Source: Galeruca laticollis
Taxonomy: Eukaryota; Arthropoda; Insecta; Coleoptera; Chrysomelidae
Length of the DNA: 64,000 nucleotides
Direction: 5' to 3'
Assembly (NCBI GenBank): GCA_963921935.1
Contig: OY998180.1
Location: 59,288,551-59,352,550, forward strand
The notes below the pieces were generated by a model, which did no database searches, was not told the DNA's origin, and saw only the letters and a program-made list of their open reading frames with translations. A program made the position numbers and the translations under genes. Positions 21,030 through 32,620 of this stretch are shown here, one piece after another (position 1 is the first letter of the stretch; each line of letters opens with the position of its first letter).

Positions 21030-22385
21030 CTGCATGAAGTCAATGCAATAGTAAATAACATCCAAAATATTGAAGAAATGGAGAATGGAGGAACTAGACT
21101 TAGAAAAGAAATAGCAAATAATTTTAATTAATCTAGTTTTGTAGTTTTTGGTTAAGTTAGTTATACCTATTTGTTTTATTTATTTTGTTATTTTGAAGCC
21201 AGTTAAAACATTTATTTCTTCTTTTCTTCATTTTATTTCCTGATCTTAGTGTATGGTTGTGTTTCTATTGAATACATAAGTATTCCATAATAAGCTACAT
21301 CTAGATGACAAATAAATACCTGAAATATTTTCACTTATAATCTCTTCACATCTTTAATTATTCCGAAAAAAATTTCAAAGTGCGAATTTCCTTGAAAAAA
21401 TTTGCAAATGAGAAAAAAATTATGGAAAATAATTCGAGCTCGCGGGAGATTCGGTAAGAAAACTTTATAGCTACATTGTATTTGAAATAGTTCCATATTT
21501 TTTTACTTTACCTTTGCCCTAGTAAAAAAAGTAGGAATCGGTCTTAAATAAATGTATTACTTCTTACTATAGATATTAGAACTAGAGTCACAAAGAAAAC
21601 ATCATAAAATGAATCGTACAATTTTTGTTCTTTCTGAGCATACTCAAATTTATCATAAAAATATAAAATACCTTTTCTACGACCATAAAGAAAAACGTAC
21701 ATTTCAAGTGCGTCTTCGATTAAGGAACCTACCACATTGTAATACAGATTTCCATTTCCAATGGGCTAGCTGTATCGACATACCTATTTCATTTCCCACG
21801 ACTATCATGCGCTACTAGACTGTCATTATATTAACGAATTTTTTGGTCATATTTATTATAATATATGATCGAGTCATGTTTGTTAATGTCTATCTAATCA
21901 TTTGACATTTCACATCGGTGTTTACAAAATTCGTTGGTAAAGAAAATTTATAATCGAAAATGGGTCGCGATAGTGAGGATGATTTGACATTGACATGCTG
22001 ATCCATATATGTAAACTAACCATTGCTTCAGAAGGACATCGGTCACTATCCTGGTACATGCAGGAGGTGATATTACTCCTTTTAAGAGACACGATAATTG
22101 ATAACTTTTTCCGCAGGTGAATTATAACGATTTTTCTGCATAAAGTATTTTTATTTCCGAGTTGTCAAAATTTCAAAATTTTGAACATTATTTGTTTCAA
22201 GACGTAGGTAGATACATGTACAAGAAGAAAAAAATATATGGATCATTCAAAGGGCTAAGAGCCAGACTTAATAATATCAGAGAAAAAATTCTCTAAACCA
22301 TGCAACAATGACGGCAGGAAAGTTTATAATAAAAATTGTTATATAAAATATTACAGTTTTGTTTATGATCTATGATGGTCGTAGA
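21030..22385. other. Anonymous AT-rich DNA
   Basis: No coding or repeat signature recognised. Harbinger terminal repeats could not be delimited. Confidence 0.4.
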
Positions 22386-22390
22386 AAGAG

Positions 22391-22537
22391 TATAGTGTAC
22401 AATTGGCATGAAATGTCCCATTTCCAACTCGTAGTTATATGAAATTTTGTATTACTCGCTAAGCTCGTACTATAAAATTTCATATACCTATTTGTGGGAA
22501 ATGTCATTTCGTGCTCATTGTACAATATACTATAACG
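22391..22537. repeat. Long imperfect hairpin (~145 bp)
   Basis: AGTATAGTGTACAATTGGCA on the left pairs with TGCTCATTGTACAATATACT on the right. Pairing continues inward through ATGAAATG and CATTT(C) blocks and TATATGAAATTTT, leaving a loop of about 20 bases (TACTCGCTAAGCTCG). It may be a snap-back MITE or a microRNA-like or siRNA hairpin locus. Confidence 0.65.
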
Positions 22538-22539
22538 TA

Positions 22540-23015
22540 TTTGGTGAACAATTTTGGTTTAAATCCCGAAGAAGAAGATTTATTCAAATATATGATCAAT
22601 ATTTTTCATGAAATTTTTTACTATTTAAGGCGTAAACAATGTCCCGTATATAAATTCGCATCTGGTAATTTTAAAAATTTAGCAATTATTTTTGTCTGAT
22701 TACCAATTTTGTTAATTCCGACTACTGTCTACGAACATTTTCCTTTTTGGTAATTAACAAAAAATTGTTCGAAATCTGGTGGTCAAAGCAGAATATATTC
22801 TTTGGAGACCTCGTAAAACATACAAGAAATTACAAAGGATCTAGGTTTGTTTATCAATTAACTTAATTTGAAACTCATTTTCTAAATCTTTACATGATTT
22901 ATCTTTAAAATTTTCAATTTTTGACGAAGACGTACTCCATAAATTCCAAAAATGAACACTCACTGAAATTTTATGAAAACTACTATTTATAATACAAATA
23001 TATCAGCAATAAAAA
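22540..23015. other. Anonymous AT-rich DNA
   Basis: No feature recognised; the 62-codon ORF at 22511-22699 has no motif. Confidence 0.4.
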
Positions 23016-23018
23016 TAA

Positions 23019-23102
23019 ACGCATGAAGCGGGGATTGAACCAAGTATATTCTCTTCTGTATACATTTACAGACGTGCGTTAACAGACTGATCCATCTCAA
23101 AC
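23019..23102 (-). repeat. tRNA-like sequence, possible tRNA-derived SINE head
   Basis: On the minus strand GGATCAGTCTGTTAACGCACG resembles an A box, and GGTTCAATCCCCGC about 45 bases on is a near-perfect B box with T-arm. A normal anticodon stem and a complementary acceptor stem are not evident, so it is unlikely to be a working tRNA. It fits a RNA polymerase III promoter of a SINE or a tRNA pseudogene. Confidence 0.45.
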
Positions 23103-24590
23103 TTATATGAAATGAACGCAATTTACGGTAACTTGAAATGTCAATGTTTCTTTTAATAGTAATCATTGTTTTTTATATAGAATATGTTGTCCAATGGGTT
23201 GAGAGCTTGTTTTTATTCGATATTTCATTCATATAAGCAGTGATAACATATTCTGATAATATTTTTAACTCCGTTTACCAGAGATTCCTATTTACTTTTT
23301 GATTTTTGGGGTAATGATGTGTGTTATACATCTCCTTTGCGGCTAAACGGATATCTGATGGAGTAATATTTATTGATTTTTGATTCATCACTGGAATCAC
23401 TACTTTTACTAAAATATTTTTCTTGATAATTGAAGAAATATTTTGACAAGTTATCTTGACGTTACATTGAAATTGAAAAAAAGAAGAAATGACGGGTAAT
23501 AAATGCAAATGCTGATTGGTGAATTTCATATACATTCTAGGATGTAAATGAAATCATATGCGTTCAGTTAACCCAAATGGCCACATTTCCATTCTGTAAA
23601 TTGTGCAGAAAATGGATAATATACATGTGGGTGTAGAAAAAAATGTAAAAAGTCTCGTTGAATATTAATTTATTATTTGTAATTTTGTAAACATAACCCA
23701 AACTTCTCAATCATGCATTATAAAATGTAAAGCGTATGCGGGTCAATTTCTATCGATGTGTCGACTGTGTTAAATGGTTTGACGATTGGTAAAATTCACC
23801 GTTAACATCTGAACGACCCGACTATTTACCAGATGTAAGCATCTGATCGCATAAAACGCGCCCGACGTAGCATCTGAATTCACCCTTACATTTGACATAA
23901 CCAAATGACATTTGTATTGTAACGTCAACTGACGCTGTTGTGAGGGACGGTACAATTCGATCACTTTAGTAACGGTGCTCGAGAACATCATTTTAGAAAC
24001 TATTCGCAAAAAGAGCATTCTCAGACTTGCGTATGCATGACGTTGGGAACGACGTCAATAATAACGCCCCGATTCGAGATTCAGGGCATCAGTGCGGATG
24101 AAACTCAATCATCGACAACCACACCTGCAAGAAATGGATCACCGGAGGCGACATTGATTCTCTTTCCGAAATATCGAAACCACACATGACCAACGTTCAA
24201 CTTAAGAAATATTTTAACAGAAGTTACAACTTTTATTTTTTAGAACTGAATATCTTTTTAATAAATCCATGGAAAATTATCATTGATGCTGCAACTGGAA
24301 GATCATATATGAATTATATGGCAAATGTATGCATACTTTACCCGTAGATAATATACTTTTCAATTAATTGAAAAATATAGAATTGCGGGGAGAGGGAAAA
24401 TACGAAATTTTCGGTATAAGAGTGTCTGTCGTCTAGCGCAAAAATATATAAAAGAGGGCGGAGTCGAGACGTGACATGGCGCGAGTGACGAGCAGTCACT
24501 CTTGATATGTATAATTACCAAAATTTCTCAGAAAAACACCACACTCGATGTCAGCATATCAACAAAAGAGTGAACATCTGTTTCCCTCTC
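23103..24590. other. Anonymous DNA
   Basis: Minus-strand ORFs of 86 and 82 codons (23275-23535, 23770-24018) show no motif I recognise. The 24020-24180 part is GC-richer. No element end identified. Confidence 0.4.
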
Positions 24591-24596
24591 AACATA

Positions 24597-24860
24597 CAGG
24601 GTGCCCCAAGATCTTTTTTACAGGCTGTAGCTCAGGAATTAACGAATAGGTTTATTTGAAAATTGCGTAATGTCTTTGGGACCTACAGTAATTTCATCAG
24701 AGGTATACAGGGTATCTGTGACGTCGTCATAGAAGCGAGGTTGTCATCGCCATGGAAAAAATTCAATGTAAGGGGGATCAAACTTAGCTCAAATGAAAGG
24801 GCTTTTTATTTCAAATTCAATGGTGTATCGCAGTGAGGGTACTGAAGTAGATACCAAAAC
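24597..24860 (+). repeat. Left terminal inverted repeat of the mariner
   Basis: Pairs with 28563-28820. Shared segments include GGAATTAACGAATAGG, CTACAGTAATTTCATC, GTATCTGTGACGTC, CAAACTTAGCTCAAATGAAA and GCTTTTTATTTCAAATTCAA. The length is unusual for mariner, where repeats are typically about 30 bp. Confidence 0.82.
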
Positions 24861-24861
24861 A

Positions 24862-24973
24862 TTAAACATAAAACAATAACCAGAACATTTCGACTTTACA
24901 GTGATTTTATTACATATGTTCACATGACCTCCGTCTGCGACAAAACGAGCATCGAACCGTCACTTCAGATAGG
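24862..24973 (+). pseudogene. Mariner transposase, 5' remnant
   Basis: Residues such as RLRQNEHRTVTSDR read in plus sense up to the RTE insertion point and join in frame to the downstream exon-like piece at 27912. Only about 35 residues remain between the inverted repeat and the break, so most of the N-terminal helix-turn-helix region is missing. Confidence 0.5.
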
Positions 24974-25060
24974 CCTATTTTTATTTTTTAACTAGTTTTT
25001 ATAAAAGCCAAAGAAAAAAGTAGGTGTTGGAATTCTACTTTAACAGTTTTTTTATTGATA

Positions 25061-26986
25061 TTAGTAAAATCTAATGTCTCTCAGTGATTTTCCCAGTATT
25101 CTTCTCTCTATGGCCCTCTGATGTATTCTTAGTTTGTTAATAATTCTTTTAGTCAGAAACCAGGTCTCGGATCCGTATGTAGTGACTGGGAGAATGCATA
25201 CGTTGTAGATTTTTGTTTTCAATGCCATGGGGATTTTCATGTTGAAAGCGTATTTTAATTTACCATAGGCGATCTCAATTTCTTGCTTTTGTTTACTTAG
25301 TGTCACTGATTGTCCGAGATATATGTATGATTGTGTTTTGTTTATAGTTTGTCCATGAAATGTAATGGTTTGATCTGCAAACCTTAAATTGCTTAGGTAT
25401 TCACCATGGATGTTTATTCCCTTTTCCCTCCAATCAATTTTCTTGAAGACATCCTCCAAAACCAGAGTAAACAATATTGGCGAAATTACATCTCCCTGTC
25501 TGACGCCTCTTCTGGATTCTATTTTATTTGTCTGTGCGCGAATCTTGATAGTCATTGTAGAAGTCTTGTATATATTTTCTATTGGTTTGATGTATCTTTG
25601 ATCCACTCTGGCATTTCTCATAGATTTTATTATTGCCCAGGTTTCTATAGTGTCGAAGGCCTTTCTGAAGTCTACGAAGGCCATCCATATAGGTATATTA
25701 TATTCTAATTCCTTCTCTATAAGTTGTTTTACTGTATGGAGGTGTTCGGTAGTGCTGTAGCGACTTCTGAATCCAGCCTGTTCTCTTTGTTGTTATATTC
25801 CAAGTTTTCGCTCCAACCTGTTTGTAATTATTCTGATAAACAATTTGTACACCTGAGACAGCAGACTGATTGGTCTGTAGTTTTCAAGGTCCGACGGATC
25901 TCCTTTCTCATAGATAAGAACAACCACTGCATTCCCCCCAGTCATGAGGAATGCATTTTTACGGCAAGCAGGTATTAAATAGTTTTACTAGTTCTTCTTT
26001 ATTTTTTCTATCGCTTTCCTTTTACATTTCCGGTAGTATGCTATATTCTTCTGCCGCCCGTCCATTTTTCATTTGCAATAGAGCCTTTTCCAGTTCTTTG
26101 ATGTTTATTTTTGGCATTTCCTCTGTATTAACATTATTAATTTTATTGTTTGTGTTCTCATTATCTTCCTTATCTGCTTCGTTTAGTATTTTTGATTTAT
26201 ATAAGTCTGTGTAACACAATTCAACTTCTCTCAGTATTTGTGTTCTATCTTCTATTATATTATTCGCTTTGTCTTTTATTCTAGTTATTTCCTTTTTCTG
26301 CATGCTTTGCCTTTAAAATATCTTCAGATCTTTATTGTTTTCTAGCAACGATTATTCCTGTTTTGTTTTGTGGCTCAGAACGTCCTGCTTTGCCATTTTT
26401 CTTGCTGTTTTATTGGCTTCTACATATTCTATTGTATATCTCCTTCCACTTCTTATGAGTTCTCTTCTTTTGCCTAATATTTTTTAAATTTTGTCGGTCA
26501 ATTTATTATCAGGTTTTTTCGAAGGTTTGGCTATGAGTTCTGCAGCTTCTTTTATTTCTTTTGTTATTCTTCTGTTAGCTACGTTTATAGTTTCATTTGG
26601 TTGTCCTGGGTTTTTAGAGAATTTTTCTTTAAGTTGTCTCTTATATCCTTCATTTTCTTCCTTCAGTGATTCTATATTTATTTTAGGTGTTCTTTGTTCC
26701 ATTTTTCTAGCTCTTTCCATTTTGACATTTATGAACACCTTGCATCTAATCATTCTATGGTCGCTTCCAGTAGTAAATTGATTTATCACGTCTACGTCCT
26801 GAATTATATGTTTATGTTTTGAGATGATAAAATCAATCTCCTTCTTGGTTTTTCCATCTGGACTACTTCTCCAAGTCCATTTTCACTTTTCGTTCTTCTG
26901 AAAGAAGGTGTTCATCAGGTACAGCTTTTCCCTGTCTAGGAAATTGGCCCACAGTGTCTATCGTTTCTGGCTCCTAAACCAAAATG

Positions 26987-27028
<42 letters not shown>

Positions 27029-27633
27029 GAGGGATCTGTATTCTTTTCAATTTTGGCGTTGAAGTCACCTCCTATAATAACATGTGTTCTTTTGCTTTCA
27101 TTGAGTGCTCTTGCTATGTCCTCGTATACCAGTTCCACTTCGTCGTCTTCATGTGAGCGGGTTGGGGCATAAACTTGAATGAATTTCATGGTTATGGTTT
27201 TATTTCTGTAGAGTGTGACATAGCTAACTCGGTCTGACAGAGCTTTCAGTATCTTTATGTTTGGGGTTAATCTTCTATTAACTAAAATTCCAACCCCTCC
27301 CATACCAGTATTGTCATCTCCTTTACAGAACAATAAATGTCCGGTGTTTAATTTGATACACTGTTGTCCCTTCCGTCTTGTCTCGGCTATATCTTCGATA
27401 TCCCATTTGATTTTGTCTAATTCATACGTGAACTCAGCTAAGCGTTCATCAGTTTCTAAAGACCTTGCGTTGTAAGTTGTTATATTAAAATGACAGCCTG
27501 ATCTAACCCAGGGATTCTTAGCACCCCCTGTTAGAGCCCTATTCCAACCGCTGCCTTGGTTGGGGTTACTCAAACTGCTAGGGACTAGGGGCGTTTCTCT
27601 AATTTTTGTTTTCATATGAGAGGATTTGGCCAT
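25061..27633 (-). pseudogene. RTE endonuclease-reverse transcriptase
   Basis: The endonuclease (27633-27030) shows ITTYNARSLETDERLAEF, IEDIAETRRKG (normally with L-E/Q-E-T), GGVGILVNRRL, IQVYAPT and IIGGDFNAKI, with the catalytic GSDHRMI block at about 26750. A run of TA repeats interrupts the frame at 26990. RT motifs follow: YEKGDPSDLENYRPISLLS (about 25890), MAFVDFRKAFDTIE (25684), RRGVRQGDVISPILF and then LRFADQ. Here the catalytic FADD is broken: the second Asp and about 40 downstream residues are deleted, so coding jumps to TITFHGQTINKTQSYIYLGQ. The C-terminal ETWFLTKR block is intact. It cannot polymerise. Confidence 0.82.
26990..27024. repeat. (TA)n microsatellite inside the RTE endonuclease
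   Basis: About 17 TA units starting just after the codons for DPSQ. The repeat splits the endonuclease frame. It lies in coding sequence, so it arose after the copy lost function. Confidence 0.9.
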
Positions 27634-27911
27634 TTAAACACCACGCGGGCCGGGCGTCTTGGTGAGTTGTGTTTTGCAGCCGCCCAATCTGGGTCAGACG
27701 CTGATGATAGCCGCCCACTCTGGGTCAGACGCTATCCTGTTGTGGACGATCTTAGCTTCATCTCTGTCGCTTCGGAACCTTACCGGCAAGTGTGGCCCTA
27801 CCAGTAGCTACGCTACCACCGGCATCGCTTCCTGGACTTTGAGACCACTGAGCACTCTCACCATCGACAAGGTGATTGTCCCCGAGAGTGTCTTCAAGTT
27901 CAGTTCATAGG

Positions 27912-28555
27912 ATTTTAAACACCCACCATTACCATCCATTTAAATTGCATTTGACTCATGAGTTGCGACCAACCGACCTGGATCGGAGATTAACCATTAT
28001 CGACATCATGCCAGTTATGATGCAAGACACTGTGTTGAGTCAAATTTTGGGGACTGATTATGCGCATTTCTATAATAATGGCGTTGTGAATCGCCATAAC
28101 TCTCAATATTGGTCAGTGGAAAATCCGCGGTGGGTAAGGGAGACTCGCTTTCAAACCAGATGTGGAGTTAATATTTGGTGTGGTTTATTCAATGGTCGGT
28201 TAGTAGGCCCATACTTTTTTGGTCAGAGATATTTAAATTTTCTAGAAAATTACGTACCTGCGTTACTGGAGAATATTCCTTTGAATGAAAGATGAGATAT
28301 GATATGGCAGCAAGATGGCTCACTCCCACATAATAACGGTATTGTGGTAAATTATCTTAATGCTAGATTTCGAAACAAATGGATTGGAACTCATGGACCC
28401 TTTCAAGCTTGTATATATTGAAAAACCTGTAGACACGAACGATTTAAAAGATAAAATTAGACAAACTTGTAATGAACTTACGCAAGAGATGATACATGCG
28501 GCGTGTACACGTGATCTACTTATTATTATTGTTGCAAATGAACATTAAACTGAAA
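27912..28555 (+). pseudogene. Mariner transposase, catalytic part, third Asp deleted
   Basis: ILNTHHYHPFKLHLTHELRP opens the region, a typical linker of insect mariner-like transposases. The first Asp block appears as ILGTDYAHFYNNG (normally S-D-E-x-x-F) and is followed by NSQYWSVENP and a G-x-F/W-GP block. A stop at 28294 precedes the second Asp block QQDGSLPHN (about 28310) and NKWIGTHGP. The third catalytic block (SPDLTPLD in relatives) is absent: the frame passes from GTHGP to KLVYIEKPVDTNDLKDKI. This copy is therefore inactive. Confidence 0.76.
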
Positions 28556-28562
28556 ATTTGGT

Positions 28563-28820
28563 ATAATTATCCACTTGAGTACACTCACTGTGATACACTG
28601 TTGAATTTGAAATAAAAAGCTCTTTCATTTGAGCTAAGTTTGACCCCTTCCATTGAATTTTTTTCATTGCGATGACGTCCCTTCTTCTATAATGACGTCA
28701 CAGATACCTTATTCTTCTCAGATGAAATTACTGTAGGTGCCAAAAACCTTTCCCAATTTACAAATAATCCTATTCGTTAATTCCTGTCTCACAGCTTGTA
28801 AAAAATCTTGGGACACCCTG
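28563..28820 (-). repeat. Right terminal inverted repeat of the mariner
   Basis: Inverted copy of 24597-24860; see that entry. Followed by the TA target duplication. Confidence 0.82.
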
Positions 28821-28822
28821 TA

Positions 28823-29682
28823 TAGTTATAGTTCAGTAAAAGATGGAAAAATAATAAGTTATTTGAAATTCATATTGCGACGATATAGGGTTTTATTCCC
28901 ACGCTAGAGTTTTGTGTTTGATCCCTATCCGCTCGCCAACCCTGACGATGTAGCTACTGGACACGCTATTTGGGTCTGGGATCAATTAAGTAATCACTCT
29001 TCAAAAAATATATTGACGGAATTTCCGATAACAAAGCGACATGCACTCAAAGCTTAGCAAAATACATACAAAACAAATACATCCAGCCTTCACCGGCATA
29101 TATTCAATGGCCCTCAGGGAACAATACAATATTTTCCCAAAATGACAACGCTTACGGAAAAGTACGACAGGCCGTACTGAGCATACGTTTAAGTTTCCCG
29201 ACAGCAATATAATGTACACTCTCAAATTAACAATATTATACAGAAGAAATACAATAAAGTATTCACTTACATTAAAACTATCCCAGGACACGACTTCTCC
29301 TCTAGAAGGGGCACTGTGTCTTCAACCACGGTATACACTTCTCCGGTAGGCCTTACTGGATCACTCGTCTATTCGCTTTTCTGGTTCCAAGAACCCCTCG
29401 TTCGCTTCGCGGGTCCGAAGACCCACTGCCCCGGAAAATTATATTTTTCGAACCAAGAATGTGTTCTCTCGCAAAAATGCTAAGTTTGTTGTCTCTTATA
29501 TTAGAAAACATTATGCTCTACTTTGAAGTAATTAGCAAAATATATTTTAAAACATTGACCTACTTTTGTTTGGCCTACCATATACTGGGTGTTATTTCTA
29601 AACGTGACAATATTCCTAATTCTTGTTAATAAAACGAGATATAAGGTAGTGTTAATTGTATGGTGTTATGTTTAAGATGTTT
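28823..29682. other. Anonymous DNA
   Basis: No coding signature. A GC-richer patch (29340-29440) has no recognised identity. Confidence 0.4.
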
Positions 29683-30177
29683 TTAACCCTGCGTTACCCG
29701 CGCTATGAGCGGAGCGCTCACATACATTATATTTTTATTCCAATTTCAACAATTTATTAAGTGCATATGTGTCATCTAATCATCCCTTCATGTGATGTCT
29801 ACGACCTAATAAGCAGAAATATTCACATAGTTGACTTATAGTTGTTACGTTTTGAAAGTTTATGTGTGTGACTGTCTGGAAAGTGAGCGCTCTGGTAACG
29901 TGCGAGTAACGATGGTGAATTTCTTTATATTATTACAATTTCAAGTTGGTAAGTTTCTTTTATTCCTTTTTGATTAACATATGTTGATTATGGAATATTT
30001 TTTTAGTGAAATGGAATAGCGTTAACTGAATTAAACTACCGATATTTGGCGTTTTCAAGATTTTCTAGATTTTAAATTAATACAGTTGTGAATTGGGTAA
30101 ATATGAAATACATTTCTTTTGTATTCAGCAATTCATTATGAATTTTTTGTATGTAGATTGCATAACATACTGCAATA

Positions 30178-31860
30178 ATGTGGTACGACCATACGGAACA
30201 AAATCGTTTCTTGAAAATTCTTGACGAATTGGAACAAGAAGAACAACTTCAACAACAGCAAGAAGAAAAATTGCATGACGAAGAAAGCGAATCTGGTGAT
30301 GTAGAAAATTATGTAGAAATTTTTACTATTTTTTTGACGATGGTCCAAATTATGTAGGCAAAGATGGAAAAACGATTTGTAAAGTCCATAAAACAAGAAA
30401 ACCCAGCCGTACCCTCAAACATAATATAGTAACAAAGTTGCCCGGGGTAAAAACCATTGCCAAAAATGCTAAAACACCTTTGGATACATGGAACTTATTT
30501 ATAACTAATGATATGCTTGAAAATATCGCGAAGTACACAAATATATATCTTCAGAAGATTCGGTTTAATTTTTCTCGTCTACGGGATGTACTGGATACCG
30601 ACGTTGAAGAAATCAGAGCTCTCTTTCGCTTGCTGTATATGGCAGGTGTACTAAAATCGAGGCATACTAATTTAAATGATTTATGGAATAACGATGCAAT
30701 GTCGCCAGAATTTTTTAGGATGGTCATGTTGAAAAATCGTTTTTATTTACTTTTGCGGGCATTACGATTTGATGACATTACTTCAAGAGCTGATCGGAAG
30801 AAAGTAGATAAACTAGCCCAGATACGAGACTTAGTTGAGACTTTTGTAGAGAGATGCCATGCTTGTTACTTACCAGGGCAAAATTGTACAATTGACGAAA
30901 TGTTAGAGGGTTTCCGTGGACGCTGTAGCTTTCGTCAGTATATACCCAGTAAGCCTGCCAAATACGGGATAAAAATATTCTCATTGACAGATAGTCGTGT
31001 TTGCTATACCGTGAAAATGGAAATTTACGCAGGCAAGCAACTAAATGGTCCGTTTGCTGTCGACAACAGTTCAGCAAATGTTATCAAAAATTTGTGCCAG
31101 CCCATTTTTAATCCTGGTCGTAATATTACTTGTGACAATTGGTTCACTTCAGTGCCTTAGGCTTAAGATCTCAAAAAACAAAAACTTTCTTTAGTTGGAA
31201 CTCTAAAAAAGAATAAACGCGAAATTCCGCCCATATTTGTTGGAACTAAAGGAAGACCGATCAACAGCAACATGTTTGTATTTGGGAAGTAATGTTTAGT
31301 GATTTCTTATATACCCAAGAAAAATAAGAATGTCCTTATTTTGTCTACCTTGCACGACGACGATGCAATCGATAACGAAACTGGAGAAGCCTGTATACCT
31401 GAAGCAATTACATATTACAACTCGACTAAATCAGGTGTTGATCAGCGAAAATGTCTCTTTTCGGTATCAAAAATAACTTGTAGATTGCCTCTGATGATAT
31501 TTTTTTCCGTACTTAATATTGCAGGCATGAATGGACATATGATATTTCAGTCTAATGTCTTGGATGTTACTAGACCTAGACGTATATATTTGCAAGAATT
31601 AGCTAATACACTGGTTAAGCCTCATATGACAAGGCGCAGTACCAAATTTACCGTTTTTGATTGGATTACCAATAAAAAAATATCTTAATCTTTCTACGCT
31701 AAACACAACTGAAAATAATGAAAGCGCTCATCCTGAAGACAGACCAAAATTTGCTTATTGCGAAAAATAGGGAAACTACTACGAAATGTGTAAAGTGTGT
31801 GAAGCCTATCTGCAAAGAACAAACTGTTTTCTATTGTGTAACTCGGAATAGAGGGTATTC
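30178..31860 (+). pseudogene. piggyBac transposase, few lesions
   Basis: The ATG at 30178 begins an acidic Gln/Glu-rich leader (FLKILDELEQEEQLQQQQEE). A frame change near 30335 leads to the main domain (30438-31160), with PLDTWNLFITNDML, the RNase H-like catalytic block CTIDEMLEGFRGRCSFRQY (first Asp) and CDNWFTS (second Asp). A stop at 31158 and a frame change near 31290 follow. The third Asp lies in TKSGVDQRK (normally G-G-V-D-x-x-D), then RLPLMIFFSVLNIAG. The C-terminal cysteine-rich domain is in another frame (CVKCVKPICKEQT, about 31780-31815). Cut-and-paste at TTAA is the family activity. All three acidic residues seem retained. Confidence 0.82.
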
Positions 31861-31959
31861 TTTTTTTAGTAAGTTTTGTTATATTGTTGTTTTTAATATT
31901 GACATTTTTATTTTCATATTAGTGTTTTTAAATGAAACTCACGGTCTCTAGTTAATTCC

Positions 31960-32340
31960 ACAATATAATAAAAGTTATTGAAAATTCTAAAAAATTGAGA
32001 ATTGTTTCGATAAATCAATATCATCGTCAGAATGACAGAAGTTACATTTCATTTTATGCCTACCTGATGTTTAGTAGTTATTTTTGGCTAGACCAAGACG
32101 TAACCTAACTTGTGATTGGCTTAATATATGTTTATAGAAAAAAAAGAAGATGTGATATTACAAATATTGAAGCTTAGATATTATTAGCCCTATGGTGATA
32201 TCCTGGATATCATTTTTCCAATTAAGATCAGTATAACTGTGCAATGATATAGAAAACCAGGAAAACTATATCTGCTGATCTTCACAATTATCACTTAAGA
32301 AGACAGTTTATTAGTAGAGAACTCCCTAGATTTAACTGTC
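31960..32340. other. piggyBac 3' non-coding region
   Basis: AT-rich, no coding. Includes a GATATCCTGGATATC palindrome near 32198. Confidence 0.4.
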
Positions 32341-32349
32341 CATTGACAA

Positions 32350-32620
32350 CTTCATATTGTGGGTTTCTTAAATGTCTTCTAATTTCCAGGTCTTCAAGGA
32401 AATCCAGTTCTTGTTTCTTTTCACAAATATGCAGCACTTCTTGTCAATGAATGATTGGTGTCAAGTAGATGTTTTGCGTAGTGGGATTTATCTTGTTGTT
32501 TTAATCTGTATGCTCGTAAGTGCGTAAGTGCTCACTGTATCGTATTTCAAATTTCCTAAGGGTCTGACCCAAATAGACAGCATTACATTCTGGACATTTG
32601 AGTTTAATTAATTTCATTTT
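32350..32620 (-). pseudogene. Penelope-like GIY-YIG endonuclease fragment
   Basis: On the minus strand the frame contains LIKLKCPECNAVYLGQTLRK and then FEIRYSEHLRTYE. This is the GIY-YIG domain of Penelope-like elements with its C-x2-C and R-x3-EH signatures. In a second frame the C-terminal block NHSFIDKKCCIFVKRNK follows. No RT is next to it. It is unlike the Penelope copies at 43-45 kb, so a second family is present. It sits inside the piggyBac ends. Confidence 0.68.

Larger units (their letters stand above)
24974..27906 (-). mobile_element. RTE-type LINE inserted in the mariner
   Basis: A complete-looking minus-strand LINE of 2.93 kb between ATAGG at 24969-24973 and ATAGG at 27907-27911. 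The mariner reading frame is continuous across the target if one copy is removed. The 5' leader is GC-rich (27640-27906), followed by one ORF with endonuclease and RT, and a short A-rich 3' end. A central RT deletion and scattered stops make this copy inactive. Confidence 0.8.
24597..28820 (+). mobile_element. Mariner-type transposon with long terminal inverted repeats
   Basis: Outer ends CAGGGTGCCCCAAGATC and the reverse complement of ATCTTGGGACACCCTG are inverted repeats extending about 260 bp (24597-24860 and 28563-28820), flanked by TA on both sides (24595-24596, 28821-28822). A plus-strand DD34D-like transposase is split by an RTE LINE between 24973 and 27907. Without that insertion the element is about 1.3 kb. 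Confidence 0.83.

Noticed and set aside
23019..23102. Functional tRNA gene on the minus strand
   Set aside because: B box is good but acceptor and anticodon stems do not pair; kept only as a tRNA-like repeat.
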